Shown: positions 30,673 to 40,109 of the stretch, piece by piece
How positions within the stretch are numbered: the first letter of the stretch is position 1
Layout of the letters: each line of letters starts with the position of its first letter
Assembly: GCA_963711635.1 (NCBI GenBank)
Contig: CAVQEZ010000022.1
Location: 24,803-88,802, forward strand
Direction: 5' to 3'
From: CADEED01 sp963711635
Lineage (GTDB): Bacteria; Pseudomonadota; Gammaproteobacteria; Steroidobacterales; Steroidobacteraceae
Length of the DNA: 64,000 bases
The notes under the pieces: generated by a model
Databases searched by the model: none
What the model was told of the DNA's origin: nothing
What the model saw: the letters and a program-made list of their open reading frames with translations, nothing else
Position numbers and translations under genes: made by a program

Positions 30673-32121
30673 CTAGTTAGTAACCGCGGGCGCGACGGTC
30701 GCGCGCAGTGCCTCACGTGTCTGCACGGCACCGTGCAGGGGAGCGATGCGCTCCACATCGAGACCCAGCCGACGATATTGTGCTCGAGATTGATCCACAG
30801 CGGATTGACGACCGCTGGCGGCCTCGCTCCCGGCGGCGTGGGCGTCCACGCGTCCGCCTCGACCAGCAGGCGGTCCTTCGGTAGATAGACCATCGCGAAC
30901 GCATCGTTGTGGCCGCTGCCCGCGATCTCGTGAAGCTCGATGGGATGCAGCGGATCGTCGAGCAGCAGCTTGCCGGTGAACGGCCGGAACTTCGGCTTGC
31001 GCCGCGACTTTGGCCAGCCGGTCGGGATTCAGCGTGCGCGGCGCCGCCCAGGCGCGCTGGTAATAGGTCGCGTTGCGCGCATGGGTGACCACGGGCACGC
31101 CCGCGGCGACGTAGGCGCGCAATCCACCGGCATGGTCGAAGTGCGTGTGGGTGTTGATCACGGCCGTGATGCGCCGGCCCGGAAATCGCTCGCGCACAGC
31201 GGCCATCACCGCTTCGGAGCGTTGCTCGGACAGCGGTGCTTCGATGACCACGATGCCACCACGCTGTTCGACGATCACGCTGTTGTGCGAGCCGCCACCG
31301 AACAGCAGCACGCCGGGCGTGAGCTCGCTGATCTCGATGGTGGTCATCGAGGGCGCGGGATCGGCGGCGATTTCCGCGGGCACTTCGAATACCGGCGCCA
31401 GGTTGATGCGCAGGTCGCTGACGGTGAGCTTGTACCAGGGCAGACCGGCGATGCGGCGCTCGATGAACACCGGAAACCGGACTCCGTCGAAATCGCGGTA
31501 CTCGGAGTAGCGGAATTCGATGGGTGTGTCGCCGAGCACTGCGGAATCCATGATGGTGCTGACACGCATCACCTCGTACACGCCATTGAGCTCGCCCTCG
31601 AAGGGAAATTTTCCGACTGAGAAGCTGACCAGCGTCCGGCCGTTCGCGAGCCGCTTCACCTTGGCGTGGTGAGCGATTGCCGCTTTGATGAAGCCCTGCG
31701 GCGAAGCCCAGAGCTCGGCATTCCGTTCGGCGAGGTTGGCCGGGATCGCGGTCGGTCCTGGCGTCAGGTTCCACGTCATGCCATCGCGCGCGAACTGGTC
31801 CATGGTCTGTTCGGAGTACGGTCGCGCGCGGCCCGGCTCCTGCACCTGGACGCGGTGATATTTCGCGTGGACGGCCGCACGCGCGAAGTCCAGCGTGGCC
31901 ACATAGCCGTCCACCTTGAATTCGGGCCACGGCAGCTCCGGCGCCGGTGACTGACCGAACTGGTAGTAAGACCCCGAGGCATCGAACTCCAGGCTTTGAA
32001 TCCTGTCGACGCCCAGCCGTACGGAGGCACCTTCGAGCACCGTCCCCGCGATGCGCGCGTCTTCCGCGCGGGACAGCACCGCCACGGATAGCAGCAGCGC
32101 GCCGACTGCCGCGCGCCTCAT
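30673..32121 (-). CDS. Exported metallo-beta-lactamase-fold hydrolase (two compensating frameshifts)
   Basis: About 482 aa with a signal peptide (GALLLSVAVLSRA). The first 280 residues are a family-specific domain of unknown role. The MBL domain follows, with the zinc motif INTHTHFDHAGG and a downstream EIAGSGHNDAF. The frame leaves near 31000 and returns near 30780, with no net change. The start codon overlaps the stop of the upstream dehydrogenase gene (ATGA). The substrate is unknown; glyoxalase- or lactonase-like activity is possible. Confidence 0.82.
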   Translation of the reverse strand: MRRAAVGALLLSVAVLSRAEDARIAGTVLEGASVRLGVDRIQSLEFDASGSYYQFGQSPAPELPWPEFKVDGYVATLDFARAAVHAKYHRVQVQEPGRARPYSEQTMDQFARDGMTWNLTPGPTAIPANLAERNAELWASPQGFIKAAIAHHAKVKRLANGRTLVSFSVGKFPFEGELNGVYEVMRVSTIMDSAVLGDTPIEFRYSEYRDFDGVRFPVFIERRIAGLPWYKLTVSDLRINLAPVFEVPAEIAADPAPSMTTIEISELTPGVLLFGGGSHNSVIVEQRGGIVVIEAPLSEQRSEAVMAAVRERFPGRRITAVINTHTHFDHAGGLRAYVAAGVPVVTHARNATYYQRAWAAPRTLNPDRLAKVAAQAEVPAVHRQAAARRSAASHRASRDRGQRPQRCVRDGLSTEGPPAGRGGRVDAHAAGSEAASGRQSAVDQSRAQYRRLGLDVERIAPLHGAVQTREALRATVAPAVTN

Positions 32122-33091
32122 TCCCGCGACACGCGGATGATGAGCTTGCCGCGCGTATGCCCCTCGCGGCTCTTCTCCCAGGCCTTGGCAGCCTCCGCCA
32201 TCGGGTAGACGGCTTCGACGTACACCTTGAACTTGCCGGCGTCGGCCAGGTCGCCGACGCGCACGAGCAGATCCGCGCTGGAGGCGCCGGTCGAACGATC
32301 GGGCCGCACGCAGCGGATTTTCGCCGCGGCGCAGGCCGCCGCGTCCGGCGCTCCGACGATCGACACCAGCGTGCCGCCCTTGCGCACGATGCCGATGGAG
32401 CGCGCATTGGTCTCGGCATTGGCGGTATTGAGCACCAGGTCGACATTGTTGAAAGCCTCCTCGAACTTCTGCGCGCGATAGTCGAAGAAGTGGTCGACGC
32501 CAATCGACTGCAGGAATTCGCGGTTGTTAGCCGACGCCGTGCCGATGACCTGCGCTCCCGCGGCCTTGGCGATCTGCACGGCCGCGGAACCCACGCCGCC
32601 GGCGGCGCCGTGGATCAGCACCTTCTGGCCGGCCTTGATGTTGCCGGCCTCGTGCAGCGCGCGATACGCCGTCTCGCCGGCAATGGGCATCGCCCGCCGC
32701 CTGCTCGAAGGTCATGGACTGGGCTTGCGCGCCAGGACCGATACCGGCACCACGGCATATTCGGCGTAGCTGCCGCTCTGCCGCGCGACGCCCAGCACCT
32801 CATCGCCAGCCTTCCAGCCGCTCACGCTCGGCACCCAGCGTGTCGATGACGCCGGAGACATCCGCGCCCGGCGACCTGCCCGACGCGGCTGCCCGCGACC
32901 TTCCAGTCCACCGGATTCACACCCGCGGCGCGCACCTTGACCAGGACTTCGCCCGCGCCAGGCCGGGGCACGGGCATCTCGCGCACCGACAGCGTGCCGC
33001 CCTCACCCACTTGCACGCCCTGCATTTTCTCGGGGGCAGCCTGCGCGGCCGCGCACATCGCCATGGCGGCGCCGAGAAGCGTGAAACGCAT
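32118..33091 (-). CDS. Zinc-independent MDR-family quinone oxidoreductase with signal peptide (four frameshifts)
   Basis: About 324 aa when four single-base errors (near 32880, 32810, 32720 and 32695) are repaired. The core is a medium-chain dehydrogenase/reductase of the quinone-oxidoreductase type: SVREMPVPRPGAGEVLVKV, GVNPVDWKVA, the Rossmann motif VLIHGAAGGVGSAAVQIAKAAG, and GHTRGKLIIRV at the end. The N terminus (MRFTLLGAAMAMCAAAQA) looks like a signal peptide, unusual for an NADPH enzyme. AAGGAG precedes the ATG at 33091. It is the first gene of the long minus-strand operon. Confidence 0.8.
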
Positions 33092-33188
33092 GATCACTCC
33101 TTTCTTTATATATGTACCCGGAATCGTTACTCGATTGATACCGGCGCGCAATCGACCCTGTGACCGGCAGCTGAGGATACTGCCAGCC

Positions 33189-34596
33189 ATGCAGGACGCG
33201 GGGCGTGTCATCGCCATCATCGGCGGGGGATTTTGTGGAGTTGCGCTGACCACCCGGCTGCTGCGCCTGTCGGCGCCCGGCACGACGCGCATCGTCATCG
33301 TCGAACCGCGCGCCGAGCTCGGCGCCGGCGTGGCCTACGCCACGCGCGACTATCCCTATCCCCTCAACGTGGCCGCGGGACAGATGTCGCTGGATGGCAC
33401 GGCGCCCCAGGACTTCCTCGAATTCGCGCGCGGCCAGGGCATCAACGCCACCGCCGGCGACTATCTACCGCGGCAGGTCTACGGCGAATATCTGCGCGCG
33501 CGGTTGGCGGAATCCGCGCGCAGCATTCCCGAGCCACTGCGTCCCCGACATCGCCGCGCGCGCGTGCTGCAGCTGTGGCGCACGCTCGGCCGGATGGGAA
33601 CTGTGGCTCGACGACGGCAGTACCCAGCGTGCCGACGACGTGGTGCTGGCGATTGGCAACGCGCCGCCCGCAAGACTGGCCGAATTCGCACCCATCGCCG
33701 GCTCGGTGAGCCTCATCGACGACCCCTGGAGTCTCGGTGACTGTGCGCACCAGAACATCGGCAGTGTATTGCTGCTGGGCAGCGGCCTCACGATGGTCGA
33801 CGCGGCACTGAGGCTGGCCGCCATCCGTCCGCGGGTGACGCGCATCCATGCGCTGTCGCGCCACGGCTTGCTGCCGCAATCCCAGGCCAGCGAATCGCGC
33901 CCCGCCCGCAAGCCCGCGCTGGATGCGCTGCGCGCCGATTCCGCGCGGCGCCTGACCCGCCTGCTGCGCGAGTCGGCGCGGCAGGTCGAAGCGGCCGGCG
34001 GCGACTGGCGCGAGGTTTTCGCGCTGGCACGCCCGCGCCTGCCGTCGATCTGGAGCGCGCTCTCGCAGGTCGAACGTGCGCGTTTCCTGCGCCATGTGCG
34101 CGCCCATTGGGATGTGAATCGCCATCGCGCGCCGGCGGGACCGCTCGCGGCGGTACGCACGCTCGAACGCCAGGGCGTTTTCGAGGTACACGCCGGCCGG
34201 CTCGAGGAACTGCGACCGCTGGACGAGATGATCGAAGTGACCTGGCGGCCGCGCGGCGCCGCACGCACGCGCGCCTGGCTGGTGGACCGCGTGGTCAACT
34301 GCACGGGACCCGATTCGCGCGTGACGCGCAACCCGGATCCGCTGGTGCAGTCGCTGCTCGCGGGCGGCTGGATCCGGCCGGACGCGCATGGCCTCGGCAT
34401 CGACGTCGCGCCCGACGGACGCGTGATCTCGCGCGACGGCACGCCGGTAGATAGGCTGCACTACCTCGGCCCCTGGCTGCGCGCGCGTGACTGGGAGGCA
34501 ACCGCCGTGCCCGAGTTGCGCGAGCATGCGGCACGACTGGCGCGGGCGCTGCTGGACCAGGGCCGGGTCGCGGGGCGCATGACAGCCACCGGTTGA
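33189..34596 (+). CDS. FAD/NAD(P)-binding protein (COG4529-like) (one frameshift)
   Basis: About 468 aa after removing one base between 33540 and 33595. The N-terminal dinucleotide motif is IAIIGGGFCGVALTTRLLR, followed by GAGVAYATRDYPYPLNVAAGQMS, which is typical of the YdhS/HI0933-like FAD-binding group; a second nucleotide motif, VLLLGSGLTMVDAALRL, lies near residue 195. C-terminal VVNCTGPDSRVTRNPDPLV supports the family. The substrate is unknown. It is divergent from the MDR gene, 97 bp apart, and 48 nt before the second sulfate-binding protein gene. Confidence 0.82.
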
Positions 34597-34644
34597 CCGG
34601 CAGTCCTGCTGCCGGCATCGCCGCGACCTGCTAGTCTGCGCCGC

Positions 34645-35661
34645 ATGTCGAAATCCAAACTCGCTTCGTTCCTGGCCGCGGCAGTGTTCGCTGGGCTGGC
34701 CGCCTGCAGCAAGGGACCCTCGAGCGAGGTCACGCTGCTGAACGTGTCCTATGATCCGACGCGCGAGCTCTACGACGACATCAACGTCGCGTTCGCCGCG
34801 CACTGGAAGCAGACCCATGGCCAGAGCGTGAGGATAAGCCAGTCGCACGGCGGCTCCGGACGCCAGGCGCGCGCAGTGATCGACGGCCTGCCCGCCGACG
34901 TGGTGACGCTGGCGCTGGCCGGGGACATCGACGCCATCGCCGAACAGGGCAAGCTGCTGCCGATCAACTGGGAACAGCGCCTGCCCGACAACAGCGCGCC
35001 TTACTACTCGACCATCGTGTTCCTGGTGCGCGCCGGCAATCCGAAGCAGATCCGCGACTGGGGCGACCTGGTGCGCAACGACGTGCAGGTGGTCACCCCG
35101 AATCCGAAGACCTCGGGTGGCGCGCGCTGGAACTACCTGGCGGCCTGGGCCTGGGCGGAACGCCAGCCCGGTGGCAGCGAGGAAAGCGCCAGGGAATTCG
35201 TGCGCAGGCTGTACAAGAACGTACCGGTGCTGGACACGGGAGCGCGCGGTGCCCTGACCACGTTCGCGCAACGTGCCATCGGCGACGTGGCCATCTCCTG
35301 GGAGAACGAAGCTCACCTCGCGTTGCGCGAGATGAACGCCAGCAAGTTCGAGATCGTCGTGCCTTCGATCAGCGTGCTGGCCGAGCCTTCCGTGGCCGTG
35401 GTCGACAAGGTGGTCCTGCGGCGCGGCACGCGCGAAGCGGCCGAGGGATACCTGGAATTCCTCTACACGCCCGAAGGCCAGGAAATCGCCGCGAAGAACT
35501 TCTACCGGCCGCGCAACCCGGAAATCGCCGCCAAATACGCCGCGCAATTCGCCCAGGTCGAGCTCGTGGGCATCGACCACTTCGGCGGCTGGAAACTGGC
35601 GCAGAAGACGCATTTCGCCAGCGGCGGCGTGTTCGATCAGATCACCGGCACGAAACCGTAA
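34645..35661 (+). CDS. Sulfate ABC transporter substrate-binding lipoprotein, copy 2
   Basis: 338 aa. The same core motifs as copy 1 are present (LLNVSYDPTRELY, SQSHGGSGRQARAVIDGL, TPNPKTSGGARWNYLA), but the leader is a lipoprotein signal ending LAAC rather than a cleaved periplasmic signal, so this copy is membrane-anchored. It converges on the cysATW-kinase-regulator operon and is the nearest binding protein for it. Its TAA stop (35659-35661) overlaps the first copy of the repeated AAATGGGGAC motif. Confidence 0.94.
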   Translation: MSKSKLASFLAAAVFAGLAACSKGPSSEVTLLNVSYDPTRELYDDINVAFAAHWKQTHGQSVRISQSHGGSGRQARAVIDGLPADVVTLALAGDIDAIAEQGKLLPINWEQRLPDNSAPYYSTIVFLVRAGNPKQIRDWGDLVRNDVQVVTPNPKTSGGARWNYLAAWAWAERQPGGSEESAREFVRRLYKNVPVLDTGARGALTTFAQRAIGDVAISWENEAHLALREMNASKFEIVVPSISVLAEPSVAVVDKVVLRRGTREAAEGYLEFLYTPEGQEIAAKNFYRPRNPEIAAKYAAQFAQVELVGIDHFGGWKLAQKTHFASGGVFDQITGTKP

Positions 35662-35715
35662 ATGGGGACATTCCTCGATTCCTGGCAAATGGGGACGGAC
35701 CTGAGGGGTTGCGGT

Positions 35716-36040
35716 GGCGGAGGCGTGCGGTGCGGTCTGCGGGCAAACGGGGACGGGTGAGGTTTGCGCGATACGCCTGCCCACGGCTGACTCTCTTTGC
35801 TCCCTCAAGGTCGCGCGCGCTTCGAAAATTTCCGGACGGAAATTTTCGGCGGCCGCTCGTCGGAAGCGGACCGCCTTCAGGTTTGCAGAAATGGCTGCGC
35901 CGAAATGCAACACGGCGGCGGTCGGGCGCTTCCTCCTCGCCGCGCTCCATTCGGTCGCAAAGAGAGTCAGCCATGGACAGGCGTACCACCCGAGGCGCTC
36001 CGTCCCCGTTTGCCCGGAGACCGCACCGCACGCCTCCGCC
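35716..36040 (+). repeat. Stem-loop element 1 (about 325 bp)
   Basis: Outer arms 35716-35756 and 36000-36040 are complementary at 40 of 41 positions. Inner arms 35772-35800 and 35957-35985 are complementary at 27 of 29. They enclose a 156-nt loop (35801-35956) that contains its own palindrome (AAAATTTCCG-GA-CGGAAATTTT). The loop is repeated, inverted, in element 2. Confidence 0.85.
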
Positions 36041-36173
36041 GCCACGATCCGCAGCTCCGTTCCCTGTTGCCGAGCCATCGCGCTGTGTCCCCGAGGGTGG
36101 AAAAGATCGCAAGACTCGGTGTTCTGGTTCTCGCTGAGCCCTGGGAGTCGTGCACTCTTTTCCCAGCAGCGGC

Positions 36174-36487
36174 AAATGGGGACGTCCCGCGCTCGCCAGC
36201 ACGCGGGGACCGTGCGGTGCGGGTGGGCGCGCCTTTCGAGGGTTGACCCGCTCTGCGACCGAATGGAGCGCGGCGAGGAGGAAGCCAATACGGCCGCCGC
36301 GATGCATTCCAGCGCAGCCATTTCTGCAGACCTGCAGGCCGTAGGCTTCCGACGAGCGAACGCCGAAAATTTCCGTCCGGAAATCTTTCGAAGCGCGCGC
36401 GACCTTGAGGGAGCAGAGCGGGTCAACCCTCGGAAGGCGCGTCTACGCCCCACTCCGTCCCCGTTTGCTAGGGGACTGTCCCCATTA
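36174..36487 (-). repeat. Stem-loop element 2 (about 314 bp), inverted relative to element 1
   Basis: Inner arms 36228-36256 and 36413-36441 are complementary at 28 of 29 positions and enclose a loop of exactly 156 nt (36257-36412). The loop's reverse complement matches element 1's loop at roughly 85-90% by eye. The inner stem word (GGGTTGACCCGCTCTGC) differs from that of element 1 (GGCTGACTCTCTTTGC), and each difference is matched on the opposite arm. Outer ends are AAATGGGGAC and GTCCCCATT. Confidence 0.85.
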
Positions 36488-37162
36488 ATCCACAACGAGT
36501 TTGTAGCCGCTCGGAGCCGCGGTCTGCAGCAGCTGCGGTACGGACGGATTCGCCTCGATCTTGTGGCGCAGGCGATGCACCAGCTGCTTGAGCAGCTGAC
36601 GATCGCCCGAGCCGCGATGCCCCCACACCTGCACCAGCAGGCGATCGGAATTCACGGCTCGGCCCGCCTGCGCCAGCAGCATCTGCAACAGCCGCAGCTC
36701 GAGCTTGGTGAGACTGATGGCTTCGCCGCCGGCGATGCGCACGGTGTAGTTCTCCAGGTCGAGCGTGACGCGGCCCGCGGCCAGGGGCGCATGACTGCGC
36801 TCGGTGCTGGCCCGTCGCAGCAACGCCTTGACGCGCGCCAGCAGGGTCTTGGGGCTGAAGGGCTTGGTGAGATAGTCATCGGCACCCAGATCCAGCGCCT
36901 TGACCAGGTCCTGCTCTTCGCCGCGCGCCGTCAACATCATGACCGGCACGTCGCCGCGCGCGCGGATGGCCGTGCACACCTCGAAACCGGAGGTCCCCGG
37001 CATGTTGATGTCGAGGATCACGAGATCGGGAGACTCGGCGTCGAACGTGGCCAGCGCGCCCGGCCCGTCGCTGGCCTTGATCACGAGATATCCGGCCTGC
37101 GACAGCGAGTACGCCACCAGGCCTAACAAGTCGAGATCGTCGTCCGCAACCAGGATCTTCAT
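36485..37162 (-). CDS. OmpR-family response regulator, last gene of the cysATW operon
   Basis: 225 aa. The receiver domain has the acidic pocket DDD near the N terminus, the phospho-acceptor Asp in PDLVILDINMPG (about residue 52), and the Lys of DDYLTKPF. The C-terminal winged helix (LTKLELRLLQMLL, then RLLVQVWGHRGSGDRQLLKQLVHRLRHKI) is OmpR/PhoB-type. The ATG overlaps the kinase stop (ATGA), so kinase and regulator are a matched pair. Its TAA stop lies in the terminal bases of stem-loop element 2. Confidence 0.93.
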   Translation of the reverse strand: MKILVADDDLDLLGLVAYSLSQAGYLVIKASDGPGALATFDAESPDLVILDINMPGTSGFEVCTAIRARGDVPVMMLTARGEEQDLVKALDLGADDYLTKPFSPKTLLARVKALLRRASTERSHAPLAAGRVTLDLENYTVRIAGGEAISLTKLELRLLQMLLAQAGRAVNSDRLLVQVWGHRGSGDRQLLKQLVHRLRHKIEANPSVPQLLQTAAPSGYKLVVD

Positions 37163-39240
37163 CGCTCGCTTCCTTGCGGTTCGATGGGCAGTGTCAGCGT
37201 GAATCGTGTGAAGCCGTCGGCGGTGCGCGCCGCCGCGATGCTGCCTCCGTGGCGCTCGACGATCGAGCGTGATATCCACAACCCGAGGCCGAGCCCGCCG
37301 GGCTCGGGCTCCTGCGCGCCGCCGCGCTTGAAGCGCTCGAAGATGCCCACGGTATCGCCTTCGGGCAGCCCAGGGCCGGAGTCCTCGACCCAGGCGCTCA
37401 CGGAGTTGCCATCGACGCGTGCGCCGACGCGGATCGGCGAACCCTCGGGCGCAAACTTGCTGGCATTGGCGATCAGGTTGACGAACACCTGGGTGAGACG
37501 CGTGGCGTCGCCCTGCAGCTCGACGCCGTCGGGCACGTCGACTTCGAGCGGCTGGCGACGCTGGCGCAACAGCGCCTCGACCAGGCCACGCGCGTCGTCG
37601 ACGACGTCCTTGATCTCGATGCTCTGGCGGCGCACGTCGAGCTGACCGGATTCGATGCGCACGCTCTCGAGCAGGTTGTCGATGAGGCGCGTCAGCCGCA
37701 TGGTGCCCCGTTCCAGCGACAGCACCAGGTCCTCGAGTTGCTCCGGCGGGCTGGTCTTCAGCCCTTCGCGCAGCAGCTCGATGGAGGCCAGCTGCGCCGC
37801 CAGCGGCGTGCGGAATTCGTGGCTGACATTGGCGAGCACGGTGTCGCGCGCGCGGCGCACGCCCTCGAGCTCGGTCTCGTCGCGCATCACCTGCACTTGA
37901 AGTCCATCGACCACGCGCGAGCTGGTGATCACGGTCTGGCGATTGCCCGCGCGCGTCTGCAATTGCTCCACCGACTGCGCGCTGCCGGACTGGCGTGCGC
38001 GCAGGATGGGGCAGGCGGTGGTCGCGCAGGGTCGCGTGCCGCTGGGCGATCCGGGTGGTCCGCAGGGCTTGAGCACGTCGCCGCAGAACTTGCCGATGGC
38101 CTCGCCGGCCTCGATGCCCAGCAGACGCGCGGCCTGTGGGTTCAGATAGCGGATATTGCGCTCCTGGTCGACGGCATACACGCCCTCGACCACGGCTCCC
38201 AGCACCACCTGCGCCTCGGCCTCGCGCTGGCGCAGCTCGGAATTCAGATCGACCAGGTTGCGGCGCATGTCGTCCATGGTGCGCGCCAGCTGGCCGATCT
38301 CGGCCGGGCCCGCGGTGGGTATCGAGGTCGCGAAATCTCCCTGGCCGAGGCGCACGGCGGCGTCGGTGAGCGCCTCGGTGGGCTTGGTGACGCGCCAGCC
38401 TAACAACACGCCGGCAACCACCGCGAGCAGCGCGAACACCACGGCCGTCAGGATCAGGCGCGAGACCAGCGAGCTCACCGCCCGGTCGGTTTCGGTGGAC
38501 GAGGCGCGCGTCTCGATCAGCGCGATGCCCTCGCCGCTCGAGGAAAAGACTGGATAGCTCGAGGCGTACAGGCCCAGGGAATCGATTCTCTGCACGGCAA
38601 ATCGCCCGTCCGCCAGTGCCTGCGAGTGCAGTGACGTGAATTCATTGACGGGGGTGGCATTGAAGGCGCGGTAGTTGACGATGCGCACCGGCAGGCCGGT
38701 GTGTTCGGACATCAGGTTCGCGAGCTCGTCGCCGAGCAGGCGCACCACCACCACGCTGAACGAGGAATATTGGGCGGGCAGCCTGGCCACACCGCCAATC
38801 ACGGAATACTCGGTGCCGGGCGGCACCGCCATGAAGCGCTCACCCTGCTCCACGGCCACCGTGTACAGCTGTGGCCAGGGCAGCTCGACGCCGCTGGCCG
38901 CGACCACCTGGGCGCCGTCGAACACGGCACAGGCATCCAGCTCGCTGGTCTCGCAGAATCGGCGCAGGAACGGCGCCAGGCCTTCGCGGCCGGGCTCGGC
39001 AACCAGGCGCCGCAGCGGCGGCCGTTCGGCCAGCACGCGCGCGTAGGTCAGCGTGTCCTCCGCGGTGCGCGTGATCTCGGCGCGCGAATTGGCGCCGGCG
39101 AGCTGCACGCGGATCTTCTGCTGGCCGTCGGCCAGGTCGCGCAGCATGTCGATGGCGAAGTAGGAAATGCCCGCGGCGACCAGCAGCACGATGGCCAGGT
39201 TGCTGGCCGCGAGCCACCACCCGAGGCTGTTGCGCTTCAT
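37159..39240 (-). CDS. Membrane histidine kinase with Cys-rich PAS domain, in the sulfate transporter operon
   Basis: 693 aa: membrane segment 1 (about 7-27), a periplasmic sensor region of about 220 residues, membrane segment 2 (about 250-272), HAMP, a PAS domain (about 340-455), HisKA with SHEFRTPLAAQL (His near residue 478) and an HATPase with NLIANASKFAPEG, EDSGPGLPEGD and GGLGLGLWISRSIVERHGG. The PAS domain contains a cluster of four cysteines between GKFCGDVLKPC and CATTACPI, which could bind a metal or respond to redox state. The start overlaps the cysW stop (ATGA). This ties the sensor to sulfate transport expression; its signal is unknown. Confidence 0.92.
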   Translation of the reverse strand: MKRNSLGWWLAASNLAIVLLVAAGISYFAIDMLRDLADGQQKIRVQLAGANSRAEITRTAEDTLTYARVLAERPPLRRLVAEPGREGLAPFLRRFCETSELDACAVFDGAQVVAASGVELPWPQLYTVAVEQGERFMAVPPGTEYSVIGGVARLPAQYSSFSVVVVRLLGDELANLMSEHTGLPVRIVNYRAFNATPVNEFTSLHSQALADGRFAVQRIDSLGLYASSYPVFSSSGEGIALIETRASSTETDRAVSSLVSRLILTAVVFALLAVVAGVLLGWRVTKPTEALTDAAVRLGQGDFATSIPTAGPAEIGQLARTMDDMRRNLVDLNSELRQREAEAQVVLGAVVEGVYAVDQERNIRYLNPQAARLLGIEAGEAIGKFCGDVLKPCGPPGSPSGTRPCATTACPILRARQSGSAQSVEQLQTRAGNRQTVITSSRVVDGLQVQVMRDETELEGVRRARDTVLANVSHEFRTPLAAQLASIELLREGLKTSPPEQLEDLVLSLERGTMRLTRLIDNLLESVRIESGQLDVRRQSIEIKDVVDDARGLVEALLRQRRQPLEVDVPDGVELQGDATRLTQVFVNLIANASKFAPEGSPIRVGARVDGNSVSAWVEDSGPGLPEGDTVGIFERFKRGGAQEPEPGGLGLGLWISRSIVERHGGSIAAARTADGFTRFTLTLPIEPQGSER

Positions 39241-40109
39241 CGGCGCCGATACCCGGAGCGCTCCACCAGCGTCTTGATGATGAGTGTCACGACTGCGAGC
39301 ATGGAAAGCATTGACGCCACGGCGAAAGCGCCGACGAAGTTGTATTCGTTGTAGAGGATCTCGATGTGCAGCGGCATCGTGGTTGTTAGCCCACGGATAT
39401 TGCCGGAGACCACCGAGACGGCGCCGAACTCGCCCATTGCGCGCGCATTGCAGAGGATGACGCCGTACACCAGTCCCCAGCGAATTTTCGGCAGCGTAAC
39501 ACGAAAAAACGTGAACCAGCCGCCGGCCCCGAGCGTGATGGCGGCCTCTTCCTCGTCGTTGCCGAGCTGCTGCATCAGCGGAATGAGCTCGCGCGCCACG
39601 TACGGAAAAGTCACGAACATGGTGGCCAGGATGATGCCCGGCAGCGCATAGACGATGCTGATCTCGTGTTCCTGCAGCCAGGCGCCAAACCAGCCGTTCA
39701 GGCCGAACAGCAACACGTAGATGAGGCCCGACACCACCGGCGACACGGCCAGGGGCAGGTCGATCAGCGTGATCAGGAAACTCTTGCCGCGGAATTCGAA
39801 CTTGGCGATACACCAGGCGGCGGTGATGCCGAACACCGTGTTCAGCGGCACCACGACGGCCGCGGCGGTCAATGTCAGGCGGATGGCGGCGCGCGTGTCC
39901 GGATCGCCGAAGCTGGAGAAATAGGCCGCCCAGCCGTTGTGAAGCGCGGTGGCAAACACCGCCGCGAGCGGCGCCGCCAGCAACGCGCCGAGAAAAGTCA
40001 GCGACACCGTGATCAACAGCCAGCGCACCAGCGTCGCGCGCAGGTTGGTGTGGCCTGGGCGGCTGGCCAGCTCGGCCGCGAGCTCTTCGGAGGTGGTGGG
40101 ACCGGCCAT
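39237..40109 (-). CDS. cysW: Sulfate ABC transporter permease CysW
   Basis: 290 aa, six membrane segments, with the ABC permease loop ELIPLMQQLGNDEEEAAITLGAG and the CysW-type MGEFGAVSVVSGNI. The ATG at 40109 shares a base with the TAA of cysT (TAATG), and its TGA overlaps the kinase start. CysW pairs with CysT to form the membrane channel for sulfate or thiosulfate. Confidence 0.94.
   Translation of the reverse strand: MAGPTTSEELAAELASRPGHTNLRATLVRWLLITVSLTFLGALLAAPLAAVFATALHNGWAAYFSSFGDPDTRAAIRLTLTAAAVVVPLNTVFGITAAWCIAKFEFRGKSFLITLIDLPLAVSPVVSGLIYVLLFGLNGWFGAWLQEHEISIVYALPGIILATMFVTFPYVARELIPLMQQLGNDEEEAAITLGAGGWFTFFRVTLPKIRWGLVYGVILCNARAMGEFGAVSVVSGNIRGLTTTMPLHIEILYNEYNFVGAFAVASMLSMLAVVTLIIKTLVERSGYRRR

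Larger units (their letters stand above)
35660..36487. repeat. REP-type palindromic mosaic holding two large stem-loop elements in opposite orientation
   Basis: This 0.83-kb stretch has no credible gene. It begins with AAATGGGGAC (35660 and again 35687), has a third copy at 36174, and ends GTCCCCATT (36478-36486) with TTTGCTAG at 36464. The same core and the TTTGCTAG word flank the RAYT transposase at 51728-52601, so this is probably its non-autonomous partner. Both flanking genes end inside the mosaic's terminal bases. The two stem-loops are listed separately. Confidence 0.8.

Noticed and set aside
35660..36487. CRISPR array or small coding genes in the repeat region
   Set aside because: No regular short direct repeats with unique spacers; the open frames there change with orientation of the repeats and have no start signals.
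33442..36495. A 1017-codon open frame on the minus strand across the FAD gene, sulfate-binding gene and repeat mosaic
   Set aside because: It is antisense to two well supported genes and has arginine/glutamine-rich low-complexity translation; long empty frames are expected at this GC content.
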